DNA of 34,218 nucleotides. Source: Actinomycetota bacterium (lineage in GTDB: Bacteria; Actinomycetota; Thermoleophilia; Solirubrobacterales; Solirubrobacteraceae). The notes under the pieces are model-generated. The model was not told the DNA's origin, searched no databases, and was given only the letters and a program-made list of their open reading frames with translations. The stretch is from NCBI GenBank assembly GCA_005888335.1, contig VAWY01000094.1, forward strand, positions 1 to 34,218. The letters are read 5' to 3'. This document shows, piece after piece, positions 1-8,403 of the stretch. Position 1 is the first letter of the stretch, and each line of letters opens with the position of its first letter. Position numbers and translations under genes: made by a program.

Positions 1-23
1 CCTCGCCTAGCCTGGATTCACGC

Positions 24-782
24 CTAGACCGCCGTCAGCCCGCCGTCGACCGTCCACACCGCACCGGTCACGTACGAGGCCTCGTCGGAGGCCAGGAACG
101 CGATGACCGCCGCGACCTCCTCGGGGCGCCCGATGCGCCCGAGCGGGATCGTCGCCGCGAGCGCGGCGCGCTGGGCGGGGTCGTGACGCCAGGAGTCGTT
201 CATCGGCGTGTCGGTGATGCCCGGGAAGACGCCGTTGACGCGAATGCCGTCGGCCGCGTAGTCGGCGGCCATGACGCGCACCAGCCCGTAGACGCCCGCC
301 TTGCTGGCCGAGTAGGCGGCGAGCCCGCGCGCGATCGCGTAGTGGCCCGCCGGCGAGCCCGTGAACACGATCGCCCCGCCGCCGGCGGCGAGCAGCGCCC
401 GGGCGCCGTGCTTGGCGGTGAGGAACGCCCCCGTGAGGTTGACGTCGATCGTCCGCCGCCAGGCCTCGGCGTCGAGACGGTCGGGGCGGTCGTCGCGGCC
501 GGTCAGCTGGGTGGCGGCGTTGACCACCACGACGTCGAGCCCGCCCCACGCGCCCTCCGCGCGCGCCACCGCGGCCGCGAGCGCCGCCTCGTCGATGACG
601 TCGGCGACGAGCGCCAGCGCGTCGTCGCCCGCCGCGGCCGCCGCGGCGTCGAGCGCGTCCGCGTCGACGTCGACGAGCGCGGTGCGTGCGCCCTCGGCCG
701 CGAAGCGCAGCGCCGCCGCCCGGCCGATCCCCTTCGCCGCGCCGGTCACCAGCACCCGCCGGCCCTCGAAGCGTCCCCTCAT
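24..782 (-). CDS. SDR-family NAD(P)-dependent oxidoreductase
   Basis: This 252-residue protein has the full classical short-chain dehydrogenase pattern. The glycine-rich cofactor motif TGAAKGIG is at residues 13-20, an NAA-type motif follows strand 4, a catalytic serine lies in TGSPAG (about residue 142), and YSASK carries the Tyr/Lys pair at about 155-159. The C-terminal stretch ASYVTGAVWTVDGG is typical of the family. An Asp after the second strand (ALVDVDAD) favours NAD over NADP, by family rule. The substrate cannot be told from sequence; family members reduce or oxidise many alcohols and ketones in the cytoplasm. It is divergent from the LuxR/permease pair, with 59 bp between the starts, so the two may share a control region. 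The gene is full length. Confidence 0.93.
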   Translation of the reverse strand: MRGRFEGRRVLVTGAAKGIGRAAALRFAAEGARTALVDVDADALDAAAAAAGDDALALVADVIDEAALAAAVARAEGAWGGLDVVVVNAATQLTGRDDRPDRLDAEAWRRTIDVNLTGAFLTAKHGARALLAAGGGAIVFTGSPAGHYAIARGLAAYSASKAGVYGLVRVMAADYAADGIRVNGVFPGITDTPMNDSWRHDPAQRAALAATIPLGRIGRPEEVAAVIAFLASDEASYVTGAVWTVDGGLTAV

Positions 783-841
783 CGGTGGTCAGGATCTTCC
801 CCCACGCGGCGACGGCGCGCGGATAGGTTCAGATTCCCCCC

Positions 842-3079
842 ATGCCCGGCCACGCGCCAGTCGCCTGGCCGCCCGTGGTGGCGGCGACCAAGGTGCAGCC
901 GCCACAACGGCGCGCCGACCTCGTGCCGCGCGGCGATCTGGTCGCGGCGCTCAGCGCGGCCCGCGCGCACAAGCTGACGCTCGTCGCCGCGCCGCCGGGG
1001 TCGGGCAAGACCACGCTGCTCGTGCTCTGGGCGGCCTCGCCCGCCGAGGAGCGGCCGTTCGCCTGGCTGTCGCTCGACGACGCCGAGAACGACCCCGTCC
1101 GCTTCTGGACGAGCGTTATCGCCGCCGTGCGCACCGTCGACCCCGCCGCGGGCCGGGCCGCGGAGGCCGCGCTGCGCTCGCCCGACGCGAGCCTCACCGA
1201 CGTGGTCGTGCCGCTGCTCATCAACGAGTTCGCGACGCGCGGCGCGCCGCTCGTGCTCGTGCTCGATGACCTGCACCTCATCGCCGACGCGCGGGTGCAC
1301 GAGTCGCTCGCCTTCCTGCTCGAGCACCTGCCGCCCGCGGTGCACCTGGCGATCGCCACGCGCACCGATCCGCCGCTGGCGCTCGGGCGCCTGCGCGCGC
1401 GCCGGGAGCTCGTCGAGGTCCGCGTGGGACAGCTGCGCTTCAGCGACGCCGAGGCGACCGCGCTGCTCAACGGCGCGCTCGGGCTGGACCTCGCGCCGCG
1501 GCAGATCGCGCAGCTGCAGCACCGCACCGAGGGCTGGGCGGCGGGGCTGCAGCTCGCCGGGCTCTCGCTGCGCGGCCGCGCCGAGCCCGACGCGTTCATC
1601 GCCTCGTTCACCGGCGACGACCGCCAGCTCGTCGACTACCTGGCGCCCGAGGTGCTCGACCGCCAGCCGCCCGACGCCCGCGACTTCCTGCTCGAGACCT
1701 CGATCCTCGAGCGCCTGGCGGCGCCGCTGTGCGACGTCGTGACCGGCGGCGAGGACGGCGCGGCCCGCCTCGAGCGGCTCGAGCACGCGAACCTGCCGCT
1801 GGTCGCCCTCGACGACCATCGCGGCTGGTACCGCTACCACCACCTCTTCCGCGAGGTCCTGCGCCACGTGCTCGAGGTCGAGCGGCCGGGGCACGCGCGC
1901 GAGCTGCACGCGCGCGCCGCCTCGTGGCACCGCGCGCGCGGCGACGTCGAGGACGCCATCCACCACAGCTTCGCCGCCGGGGACCTGGCGGCGGCCGCCG
2001 AGCTCGTCGCCCTGCACTGGCTCGTGCGCTTCAACCGCGGCGAGCTCGCGACGGTGTCGAGCTGGCTGGCGAGCCTGCCCGCCGAGCTCGTCGAGCGCGA
2101 CACGCGACTGTGGCTGGCGCGCGTGTGGACGGCGCTCGACAGCGGGCGCCTGGCCGAGGTCGAGCCGCTGCTCGCCGACGCCGGCCGCGCGGGCGGCGGC
2201 GAGCGCGCGGCGTGGGCCGCGCTCTTGCGCGCGCTGCGCACGTTCAAGGCCGGTGACGTCGGCGCCGCGCGGCTGTCGCTGGCGCAGGCGCTCGGCGCCT
2301 GGCCGCGGCCGACGGCGTTCTGGCGGACGGTCGCGGCGACGGTGGCCGGGATCACGAGCTACTGGAGCGACGATGTCCCGGCAGCGGAGGTCGCGCTGCA
2401 GGAGGCCTCGGAGCTCGCCGAAGCGGACGGCAACCGGCTGGCGACGGTCTACACCCTCGGCTACCTGGCGGCGCTCCGGGTCGATCGTGCGCGGCTCGAG
2501 GAGGCGGAGGCGCTGCTGGACCGCATCGACCCGCTGCTCGCCGACGACCCCGCCGCCGCCGAGCAGTTCATCTCGCTCGTCGCGCACCTGGCCCGCGCCC
2601 GCCTGCACGAGCGCCGCGCAGAGACGCGAGCCGCCGCCGAGCACGCTGCGCGGGCGCTCGAGCTCGCCCGGCGCGGCGCGGGCCGCGTCGAGCTCGCCGC
2701 CGCGCTGCTCGCCCGGGCTCAGACGCTGAAGGCGACGGGCGAGCGCAGCGCGGCCGCCGACGCCCAGGCCGAGGCGCGCGCGACGCTGGCCTCGTGCGCG
2801 GACCCCGGCCGGCTGGCCCGCTACGCCGAGCCGTCAGCCGCCGCCCCGCCCGCTATCGCCGTGGCGGTTCCCGTGGGCGCGCCGGCCGACCCGCTCTCCG
2901 ACCGCGAGCTCGCGGTCCTGCGCCTGCTGCCGGGCCCGCTCTCGCAGCGAGAGATCGGCCAGGAGCTCTACGTCTCGCTGAACACCGTCAAGACGCACAC
3001 GCGCAACATCTACGCCAAGCTGCGGGCGGCCAACCGCGACGAGGCGGTCGGGCGCGCACGCGAGCTCGGGCTGATCTGA
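842..3079 (+). CDS. MalT-like ATP-dependent LuxR-family transcriptional regulator
   Basis: A 745-residue STAND-type regulator. The N-terminal ATPase has a Walker A (PPGSGKTT, about residues 51-58) and a Walker B (VLVLDDLHL, about 138-146). An alpha-helical, TPR-like middle rich in Ala, Leu and Arg follows, and a C-terminal LuxR helix-turn-helix spans about 684-745 (SDRELAVLRLL, then QREIGQELYVSLNTVKTH). This order matches MalT and related regulators, which oligomerise on binding ATP and an inducer and then activate transcription. The ATG at 842 gives the ATPase a normal N-terminal length. Its stop shares one base with the permease start (TGATG), so the two genes are almost certainly co-translated and the regulator may control that uptake system. 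The inducer is unknown. Confidence 0.93.
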   Translation: MPGHAPVAWPPVVAATKVQPPQRRADLVPRGDLVAALSAARAHKLTLVAAPPGSGKTTLLVLWAASPAEERPFAWLSLDDAENDPVRFWTSVIAAVRTVDPAAGRAAEAALRSPDASLTDVVVPLLINEFATRGAPLVLVLDDLHLIADARVHESLAFLLEHLPPAVHLAIATRTDPPLALGRLRARRELVEVRVGQLRFSDAEATALLNGALGLDLAPRQIAQLQHRTEGWAAGLQLAGLSLRGRAEPDAFIASFTGDDRQLVDYLAPEVLDRQPPDARDFLLETSILERLAAPLCDVVTGGEDGAARLERLEHANLPLVALDDHRGWYRYHHLFREVLRHVLEVERPGHARELHARAASWHRARGDVEDAIHHSFAAGDLAAAAELVALHWLVRFNRGELATVSSWLASLPAELVERDTRLWLARVWTALDSGRLAEVEPLLADAGRAGGGERAAWAALLRALRTFKAGDVGAARLSLAQALGAWPRPTAFWRTVAATVAGITSYWSDDVPAAEVALQEASELAEADGNRLATVYTLGYLAALRVDRARLEEAEALLDRIDPLLADDPAAAEQFISLVAHLARARLHERRAETRAAAEHAARALELARRGAGRVELAAALLARAQTLKATGERSAAADAQAEARATLASCADPGRLARYAEPSAAAPPAIAVAVPVGAPADPLSDRELAVLRLLPGPLSQREIGQELYVSLNTVKTHTRNIYAKLRAANRDEAVGRARELGLI

Positions 3080-4476
3080 TGCGCGCCGGCGCCCTGAGAC
3101 GGCAGCTCGGCCTGCTCGGCACGGTCTCGGTCTCGGTCGGCGTCATGGCGCCGACGCTGGCCATGTCGGCGACGGGCGTCGAGCCGGCCCGGCTGCTCGG
3201 CCGCGCCGCGCCGCTGGCCTACGTCGTCGCTGCGATCGGCGTGGGCCTCGTCGCCTACGGCTTCACGCGGCTGGCCGGCGCGTTCAGCTCGGCCGGCTCG
3301 GTCTACGCGTTCGCCGGCCGGACGCTCGGCCCGCGGGCCGGGTTCGTGACCGGGTGGGCGCTGCTGGGCACCTACCTCGTCTTCCCCGCGGTCTCCATCT
3401 CCGCCATCGCGATCTTCGGCCAGGCGTTCCTCAAGAGCACCGGCATCGCCCCGCACGCGCCGTGGTTCCCGATCGCGCTCGCCGGCTGGGCGGTGATCGG
3501 CTGGATCGCCTCGCGCGAGATCCGCACGGCGGCCCGCTCGCTGCTGGCCATCGAGGTCGCGTCGATGGCGCTCATCCTGGTGCTGATGGCGATCATCGTC
3601 GTCAAGCTGGCGACCGGCGGCGCGCCGCACGGCCAGGCCCTCAGCCTCGACGTCTTCGCCCTCCCGTCGGGCACGGCGCTGTCGACCGTCGCGCTCGCCG
3701 CGACGTTCGGCTTCCTCTCGTTCGCGGGCTTCGAGGCGGCCGGCTCGCTCGGCGAGGAGTCCGACCGCCCGACCAGCGCGATCCCGCGCTCGCTCGTCGC
3801 AGCCATCGCCGTCGGCGCGGTCTTCTACGTCGCGTGCGAGGCCGTGCAGACGCTGGGCTTCGGCCTCGACCGCGCGGGGACGAAGGCGTTCGCCGGCTCG
3901 CAGGCGCCGCTGTCCGACCTCGCCGGGACCTACGTCGGCGCGGGGCTGGCCGACGTGCTCTCGCTGGCCGCGGTGGTCAGCGCCGTCGGCGCGGGCCTTG
4001 GCTGCGCCTCCGTCGCCGCGCGGATGCTCTACGCGCTCGGCCGCGACCGGCGGCTGCCCGAGACGCTCGCGGGCGTGTCGGGGACCGGCGCGCCCGCCGC
4101 CGGACTGGCCTTCGTGCTCACGCTCGACCTGCTCGGCCTGATCGCCTTCGCCGCCGCGGGCACGCCGGCCCAGAAGGTCTTCTTCTACCTTGCGACGATC
4201 GGCGTGCTCGAGCTGCTGGTCATGTACGCGATCACCAACGTCGCCGCGGTCCGCTTCCTGCTCGAGCGCGGCCGCCGGCGCGAGGCGCTGCTTCCGATCG
4301 CCGGGATCGCCGTCGCGGGCTACGTCTTCTACCGCAACGTCTGGCCGGTGCCCGACCCGCCGTTCAACCTGTTCCCGTACGTGGTCGCCGCGTGGCTGGC
4401 GATCGGGGTGGCTGTCGCGCTCAGCGAGCGCGCGGCCGCGCCGAGACCGACGCCACGTCGATGGCGACGAGCGTGA
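3079..4476 (+). CDS. APC-superfamily amino acid permease
   Basis: A 465-residue, very hydrophobic protein with about 12 predicted membrane segments. The first segment contains VSVGVMAPTLAMS, a glycine/proline-broken helix typical of the amino acid-polyamine-organocation family. Further typical blocks are GSVYAFAGRTLGPRAGFVTGW and GFLSFAGFEAAGSLGEES, the latter close to the helix 6 signature 'FxGFE'. Such carriers import amino acids or related amines by symport or exchange; the substrate is not readable here. The start at 3079 overlaps the stop of the LuxR gene by one base, so the gene is read from the same transcript. The basic tail (PRPTPRRWRRA) is encoded inside the 56-bp overlap with the opposite-strand gene ending at 4421. 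Confidence 0.9.
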   Translation: MRAGALRRQLGLLGTVSVSVGVMAPTLAMSATGVEPARLLGRAAPLAYVVAAIGVGLVAYGFTRLAGAFSSAGSVYAFAGRTLGPRAGFVTGWALLGTYLVFPAVSISAIAIFGQAFLKSTGIAPHAPWFPIALAGWAVIGWIASREIRTAARSLLAIEVASMALILVLMAIIVVKLATGGAPHGQALSLDVFALPSGTALSTVALAATFGFLSFAGFEAAGSLGEESDRPTSAIPRSLVAAIAVGAVFYVACEAVQTLGFGLDRAGTKAFAGSQAPLSDLAGTYVGAGLADVLSLAAVVSAVGAGLGCASVAARMLYALGRDRRLPETLAGVSGTGAPAAGLAFVLTLDLLGLIAFAAAGTPAQKVFFYLATIGVLELLVMYAITNVAAVRFLLERGRRREALLPIAGIAVAGYVFYRNVWPVPDPPFNLFPYVVAAWLAIGVAVALSERAAAPRPTPRRWRRA

Positions 4477-5098
4477 CGGCGCGCAGCGGGCGATCGCCCG
4501 GCAGCCGCGGGTGGACCCGGCGGCGGGCCGGGAACAGCAGCCCGTCGAAGTCGCGGTGCTCCGTGCAGAGGTGGGCGGCGCGCGCGAAGCGGCTGATCAC
4601 CTCGGCGGTGTAGTCGAGCCGCACGAGCCGGGCGCGCTCGTCGAAGTGGTAGACCTGCTCGCGCGAGTGGGCGGGCACGCCGGCCGGGTAGCGCACCAGC
4701 AGCCGCCGGTCGTCGAGCTCGGCGACCTCGAAGCCCGGCGCGGTGAAGCCGAACGGCGCGGTCATGTACTGCCATAGCGCGTAGCCGTCGAAGTACAGCT
4801 CGCCGAGGTCGTCCCAGCGCAAGCGCCCGGCGGCCGTTAGCGCGTCGGCGGCCGAGCGCTCGTCGCCGTCGATCCGCACGCGCCCGGCGTCGAAGACGCC
4901 CGTGCGCCCGCTCGCCGGGAAGTCGCGGAAGGTCACCAGCGGCCGGTCGGTCTGCAGCGTCGCGCGCACCTGGCGCCCGCGGCGTCCCTTCAGCGTGAAC
5001 GCGGGGCCGCGCGCGTGCAGCGCGACGTCGAGCGCCTCGGTGGCCGCCCACCGCTCCGCGCCGCCGTGCGCCTCGATGGCCTGCTCGAGGAGCGACAT
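4421..5098 (-). CDS. Conserved hypothetical protein, LolA-like beta-rich fold possible
   Basis: The open frame continues upstream, but the ATG at 5098 gives a sensible 225-residue product starting MSLLEQAIEAHGGAERW. The HGGxxRW opening, followed by alternating hydrophobic strands (VRIDGD, LYFDGYALWQYMTAPFGF, RLLVRYPAG, VYHFDERARLVRLDYTAEV), resembles the LolA/LppX-like lipoprotein-sorting fold that often begins with 'hGG...W'. There is no signal peptide or lipobox, so it would be cytoplasmic if this start is right. I cannot assign a function. Its 3' end overlaps the convergent permease gene by 56 bp, and there is no minus-strand gene close upstream, so it is probably monocistronic. Confidence 0.72.
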   Translation of the reverse strand: MSLLEQAIEAHGGAERWAATEALDVALHARGPAFTLKGRRGRQVRATLQTDRPLVTFRDFPASGRTGVFDAGRVRIDGDERSAADALTAAGRLRWDDLGELYFDGYALWQYMTAPFGFTAPGFEVAELDDRRLLVRYPAGVPAHSREQVYHFDERARLVRLDYTAEVISRFARAAHLCTEHRDFDGLLFPARRRVHPRLPGDRPLRAVTLVAIDVASVSARPRAR

Positions 5099-5188
5099 GG
5101 GCCGACCGTAACGCGTGACGCGCATCCGCGGCCGGTGTTGTCGCGTCAGAGCCCTGTAACAGCGAACCCCGGCAGCCGACTGAGCGGT

Positions 5189-5320
5189 ATGCGCCCCCCG
5201 ATGCTCTACGAGCAGACCGACATCCCCGAGGGGATGACCTGCGCGCAGTACCGCCGGGCGCGCCGGCCGGCCCGCCGCCACCACGTGCGGCTCCGCTTCT
5301 GGCGTGGGGGCCGGCCGTGA
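5189..5320 (+). CDS. Small uncharacterised protein (43 aa), upstream partner of a coupled pair
   Basis: An ATG at 5189 opens a 43-codon frame. The N-terminal half is mixed (LYEQTDIPEGMTCAQYRR) and the C-terminal half is strongly basic (Arg/His rich, ending RFWRGGRP). The first half does not look like random high-GC translation, because it has Tyr, Gln, Asp, Ile, Glu and Met in a row. The stop overlaps the GTG start of the next ORF by four bases (GTGA), a classic coupling arrangement. I do not recognise a family. The arginine-rich tail could bind nucleic acid or acidic surfaces, but that is a guess. It sits alone between two minus-strand genes. Confidence 0.5.
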   Translation: MRPPMLYEQTDIPEGMTCAQYRRARRPARRHHVRLRFWRGGRP

Positions 5321-5640
5321 GCCCGCGCCGCCTGCGCAACCTGCTCGGCGACCTGCTCGACGGCGGCGTCGTCGTGCTGGCGCCCTCCGCCGACGGCGGC
5401 GGCGATCCCCTGTACGCGGCCTGGCGGACCGCGGCGACCGAGGCGGTGCGCGCCTACGAGGCGTGGAGCGCGTCTCGCCGCGCCGACGACTATGCTCGCG
5501 GCGCGAGACGCCCGTATGACTCGGCCTCCGGACGCCTCGCATCCACGATCTATCGGCGGATCCAGGCTAATCCCAGCCGTTTCGGAGCGCCTCCTGGCAG
5601 AGCGCGACCCAGTCCCCGGTCGCGCCCACGCGCGCGATGA
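5317..5640 (+). CDS. Small uncharacterised protein (107 aa), coupled to the 43-aa ORF
   Basis: This frame starts with GTG at 5317 inside the stop of the 43-residue ORF. Residues 1-52 look like a real protein: a helical start (RLRNLLGDLLDGGVVVLAP), a small loop, then a helix with WRTAATEAVRAYEAWSAS. The C-terminal third is arginine/proline rich and of low complexity, and it overlaps the convergent ABC1-kinase gene by 74 bp. The native protein may therefore have ended earlier, with the present tail produced by a frameshift or lost stop. I do not recognise the family. Translational coupling suggests the two small proteins act together. Confidence 0.45.
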   Translation: MSPRRLRNLLGDLLDGGVVVLAPSADGGGDPLYAAWRTAATEAVRAYEAWSASRRADDYARGARRPYDSASGRLASTIYRRIQANPSRFGAPPGRARPSPRSRPRAR

Positions 5641-6748
5641 CGCCGAAGAGCTGCCCAAGTCCGCGCGCGGGCCAGAGATCGTCGGCGGGCAGCGCGCCTC
5701 GGACGAGCAGGTCGGCCAGCGCGTCCGGGCGCTCGGCGAGGCGGTCGCGCGCGGCGCACACGGCGTCGGAGTCCAGGCGCGAGGGCCCCGGGCCGGCGAG
5801 GTCGGCGAGCGCGTGCAGCGCGAGCTCGAGCGCGGCGGGCCCGGCGCCCGCCGGCAGCCAGCCCAGCCGCCCGAGCGCCGCGCCCAGCGCGGCGCCGTCG
5901 CGCGCGGCGAACGCGTCGAGCGCGGCGACGCCGTCCGCGACGCGCCCCGGGTCGACGGTGCGCGTCGCGCCGAAGTCGAGGACGGCCAGCCGGCCGTCGG
6001 CGAGGACCAGCGCGTCGTCGAGATGCGGGTTGGCGTGGACCGTGCCGAAGCGCGCGGCGCCGAGCATGAAGCGGATCAGCTGCGCCGCTGCGGCGTCGCA
6101 ATCCGCGCAGCGCGCGATCGGCGTCCCCTCGATCCACCCGGTCACCAGAACGTTCTCGCGCGCCAGGGCGGTGTGCGCGGGCGCGACCGCGAACGCCGGA
6201 TGGCCGCGCAGCGCCCGGTGGAAGCGGCGCTGGACGTCGGCCTCGTGCTCGAGGTCGAGCTCCTCGAGCACGCGCTCGGAGAGCTCGCGCACGATCGCCC
6301 GCGCGTCGAGCGCCGGGAACGCGTCGGCGAGCGGGCGCAGCAGCCCGTCGAGCAGCGCGAGGTCCTGGCGCACGCCCGCCGCCAGGCGCGGGCGCAGGAC
6401 CTTGACCGCGACCGGGTCGCCGTCGAGCACGCCCCGGTGCACCTGCGCGATCGGCGTGACGGCGACCGGCTCGCTGTCGAGGTCGTCGAGCTCGTCGGTC
6501 GGCCGGCCGCCCCACGCGCTGCGCAGCGCCCGCTCGACGTCTCGCGCCGACAGCGGCACACAGGTCGCCTCGCGCGCCGCGCGCAGCTCCCCGGGCAGCT
6601 CGGAGCGCCACGGCTCGGGCAGCCACTCGGCCTCGATCGCGTCGGCGAGCCGGGCGAGCCCGAGCCGCCCCGACGGCGCCGTGCGCACCAGCTTGAGCGC
6701 GGTCTCGACGAGCGCCTCCAGGCGCCGCAGCGCGGCGGGCCTCGCCAT
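5567..6748 (-). CDS. ABC1/UbiB (AarF)-family kinase-like protein with altered catalytic motifs
   Basis: The 393-residue product starts at the ATG at 6748, which overlaps the stop of the GH13 gene by one base. It shows the ABC1/UbiB order: an Ala-rich nucleotide loop (PIAQVHRG, residues 99-106), the beta-3 lysine in VKVLRP (K116), an acidic helix (EELDLEHEAD, 162-171), the catalytic loop at 238-245 and a DFG at 258-260. Several key positions differ from the family. The N-terminal KxGQ signature is RLGL (28-31). The catalytic loop reads HANPHLDD instead of HADPHPGN, so the usual Asp is Asn and the metal-binding Asn is Asp. It may be a pseudokinase or have changed chemistry. Family members act in isoprenoid-quinone or membrane lipid homeostasis; here co-translation with a glycoside hydrolase points elsewhere. 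Confidence 0.85.
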   Translation of the reverse strand: MARPAALRRLEALVETALKLVRTAPSGRLGLARLADAIEAEWLPEPWRSELPGELRAAREATCVPLSARDVERALRSAWGGRPTDELDDLDSEPVAVTPIAQVHRGVLDGDPVAVKVLRPRLAAGVRQDLALLDGLLRPLADAFPALDARAIVRELSERVLEELDLEHEADVQRRFHRALRGHPAFAVAPAHTALARENVLVTGWIEGTPIARCADCDAAAAQLIRFMLGAARFGTVHANPHLDDALVLADGRLAVLDFGATRTVDPGRVADGVAALDAFAARDGAALGAALGRLGWLPAGAGPAALELALHALADLAGPGPSRLDSDAVCAARDRLAERPDALADLLVRGALPADDLWPARGLGQLFGVIARVGATGDWVALCQEALRNGWD

Positions 6749-8358
6749 CAGCGGCGCGCCCGCAGCCAGAGGTAGCCGTAGGGCCCGAGCTCGACGCGCA
6801 GGCGCCCCCGCTCGACGCGGTGCTCGCGCAGCTCGAGCAGGTCGTCGACGCCGGTCACCTCGTCGCCCAGCTCGAGCTCGGCGGCGACCGAGTCGCTGGA
6901 CAGGTTGTGGACGGCGAGCACCGTGGAGCCCTCCCAGTCGCAGCGGTGGGCGAACAGCTCGGGCGGGTCGTTCTCGATCAGCGTGCACGCGCCCAAGCCG
7001 AACTCCGGCGTCTCGCGTCGCGCGCGGACGAGACGCGCCATCCAGCTCAGCAGCGAGTCGCGCTCGCGCCGCTGCGTCGCGACGTTGACGCGCTCGGGCG
7101 AGAAGGCGCCACGCACGATCGGCCGGACGGGGTGCGGCGAGCTGGTGAACCCCGCGCCGGCGCCCGGCTCCCACTGCATCGGGGTGCGCACGCTCATCCG
7201 GCCCTCGAGGTCGAGGTCCTCCCCCATGCCGATCTCGTCGCCGTACAGCACGACCGGCGTGCCCGGGAGCGAGAACATCAGCGACCACGCCATGCGCAGG
7301 CGCGGCCCGTCGCCGCCGAGCATCGAGGCGGCGCGGCGGCGGATCCCGTGGCCGTAGACGCGCATGCGCTCCTCGGGCGCGAAGGCGGCGAAGACCTCGT
7401 CGCGCTCTCCGGGCTCGAGCTTGTCCAGCGTGAGCTCGTCGTGGTTGCGCAGGAACGTCGCCCACCCGGCGTCGTGCGGCGGCACGGGCAGGCGGCGGAT
7501 GAGGTCCTCGAGCGGCGCCGCGCGCCCGCGCGCCAGCGACAGCCACAGCCGCTGGTTGATCAGGAACGCGAGCTCGAGGTGCAGCGCGTCGCCGTGCTCG
7601 CCGAAGTAGCTCTCGAGGTCGCGCATGTCGACGTTGACCTCGCCCATGAGCATCGCCTCGCCTCGCCGTCGGGTCGCGTAGTCGCGCAGCGCCCGCAGCC
7701 AGCGCTTGCCGTCGCCGGTCTCGACGCCGCTGGTCTCGACGTCTTCGACGAGGAACGGCACCGCGTCCATGCGAAAGCCCGAGACGCCGAGCTGCAGCCA
7801 GAAGCCCACCGTCTTGGCCAGCTTGTCGCGCACCGCGGGGTTGGCGATGTTGAGGTCGGGCTGGAACGGCGCGAAGCGGTGCAGGTAGTACTGGCCCGCG
7901 GTGTCGTCCCGCGTCCAGTTCTCGCGCGGCGTGCCGCGCTCGCGAGCGGGGTCGTCGCACCACACATAGAAGTCGCGATACGGCGACGACCGGCTCAAGC
8001 GCGCCGAGCGGAACCACGGGTGCTCGTCGGACGTGTGGTTGCCGACGAGGTCGACGATGATGCGCAGCCCGCGCCCGCGGGCGTGGCGGATGGCCTCCAC
8101 GAGGTCGCCGTGGTCGCCCAGCCGCGGGTCGATGCCGAGGTGGTCGGTGATGTCGTAGCCGTCGTCGCGGTTCGGCGACGGGTAGAACGGCATCAGCCAC
8201 AGGCACGAGACGCCCAGGGCGGCCACGTGGTCGACGCGCTCGATGAACCCGCCGACGTCGCCGACGCCGTCGCCGTCGGCGTCGCGGAACATCTCGATGT
8301 CCATGCAGTAGACGACCGCGTTCTTCCACCACAGGTCGCTGGTCGAGGCGAGGTGCAC
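6748..8358 (-). CDS. GH13 alpha-amylase-family enzyme, trehalose synthase/alpha-glucosidase-like
   Basis: The product is 536 residues from a GTG at 8358; upstream sequence in this frame does not look like protein. The GH13 barrel is complete. It opens WWKNAVVYCMDIEMF, then has region I GNHTSDEHPWF (about 107-116), nucleophile D198 in GFRMDAVPF, acid/base E240 in LMGEV, and stabiliser D307 in FLRNHDE. The FYPSPNRDDGYDI and MSVRTPMQW blocks are characteristic of the trehalose synthase/oligo-1,6-glucosidase branch. Likely substrates are maltose, trehalose or short alpha-glucosides in the cytoplasm. A C-terminal beta domain (about 450-536) is present. It is divergent from the GH15 gene by 45 bp, suggesting joint control of alpha-glucan or trehalose metabolism. 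I cannot separate isomerase from hydrolase activity by eye. Confidence 0.9.
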   Translation of the reverse strand: MHLASTSDLWWKNAVVYCMDIEMFRDADGDGVGDVGGFIERVDHVAALGVSCLWLMPFYPSPNRDDGYDITDHLGIDPRLGDHGDLVEAIRHARGRGLRIIVDLVGNHTSDEHPWFRSARLSRSSPYRDFYVWCDDPARERGTPRENWTRDDTAGQYYLHRFAPFQPDLNIANPAVRDKLAKTVGFWLQLGVSGFRMDAVPFLVEDVETSGVETGDGKRWLRALRDYATRRRGEAMLMGEVNVDMRDLESYFGEHGDALHLELAFLINQRLWLSLARGRAAPLEDLIRRLPVPPHDAGWATFLRNHDELTLDKLEPGERDEVFAAFAPEERMRVYGHGIRRRAASMLGGDGPRLRMAWSLMFSLPGTPVVLYGDEIGMGEDLDLEGRMSVRTPMQWEPGAGAGFTSSPHPVRPIVRGAFSPERVNVATQRRERDSLLSWMARLVRARRETPEFGLGACTLIENDPPELFAHRCDWEGSTVLAVHNLSSDSVAAELELGDEVTGVDDLLELREHRVERGRLRVELGPYGYLWLRARR

Positions 8359-8403
8359 CGCGCGATGTTGTAACGCCTCACGCCGCAGCCGGACTGCGCG
8401 ACC

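Noticed and set aside
6748..8358. Naming the GH13 gene treS
   Set aside because: The catalytic residues are those of the whole family and the acid/base block (GEVNV) differs from my recollection of TreS (AEANQ), so a specific symbol is not supported.
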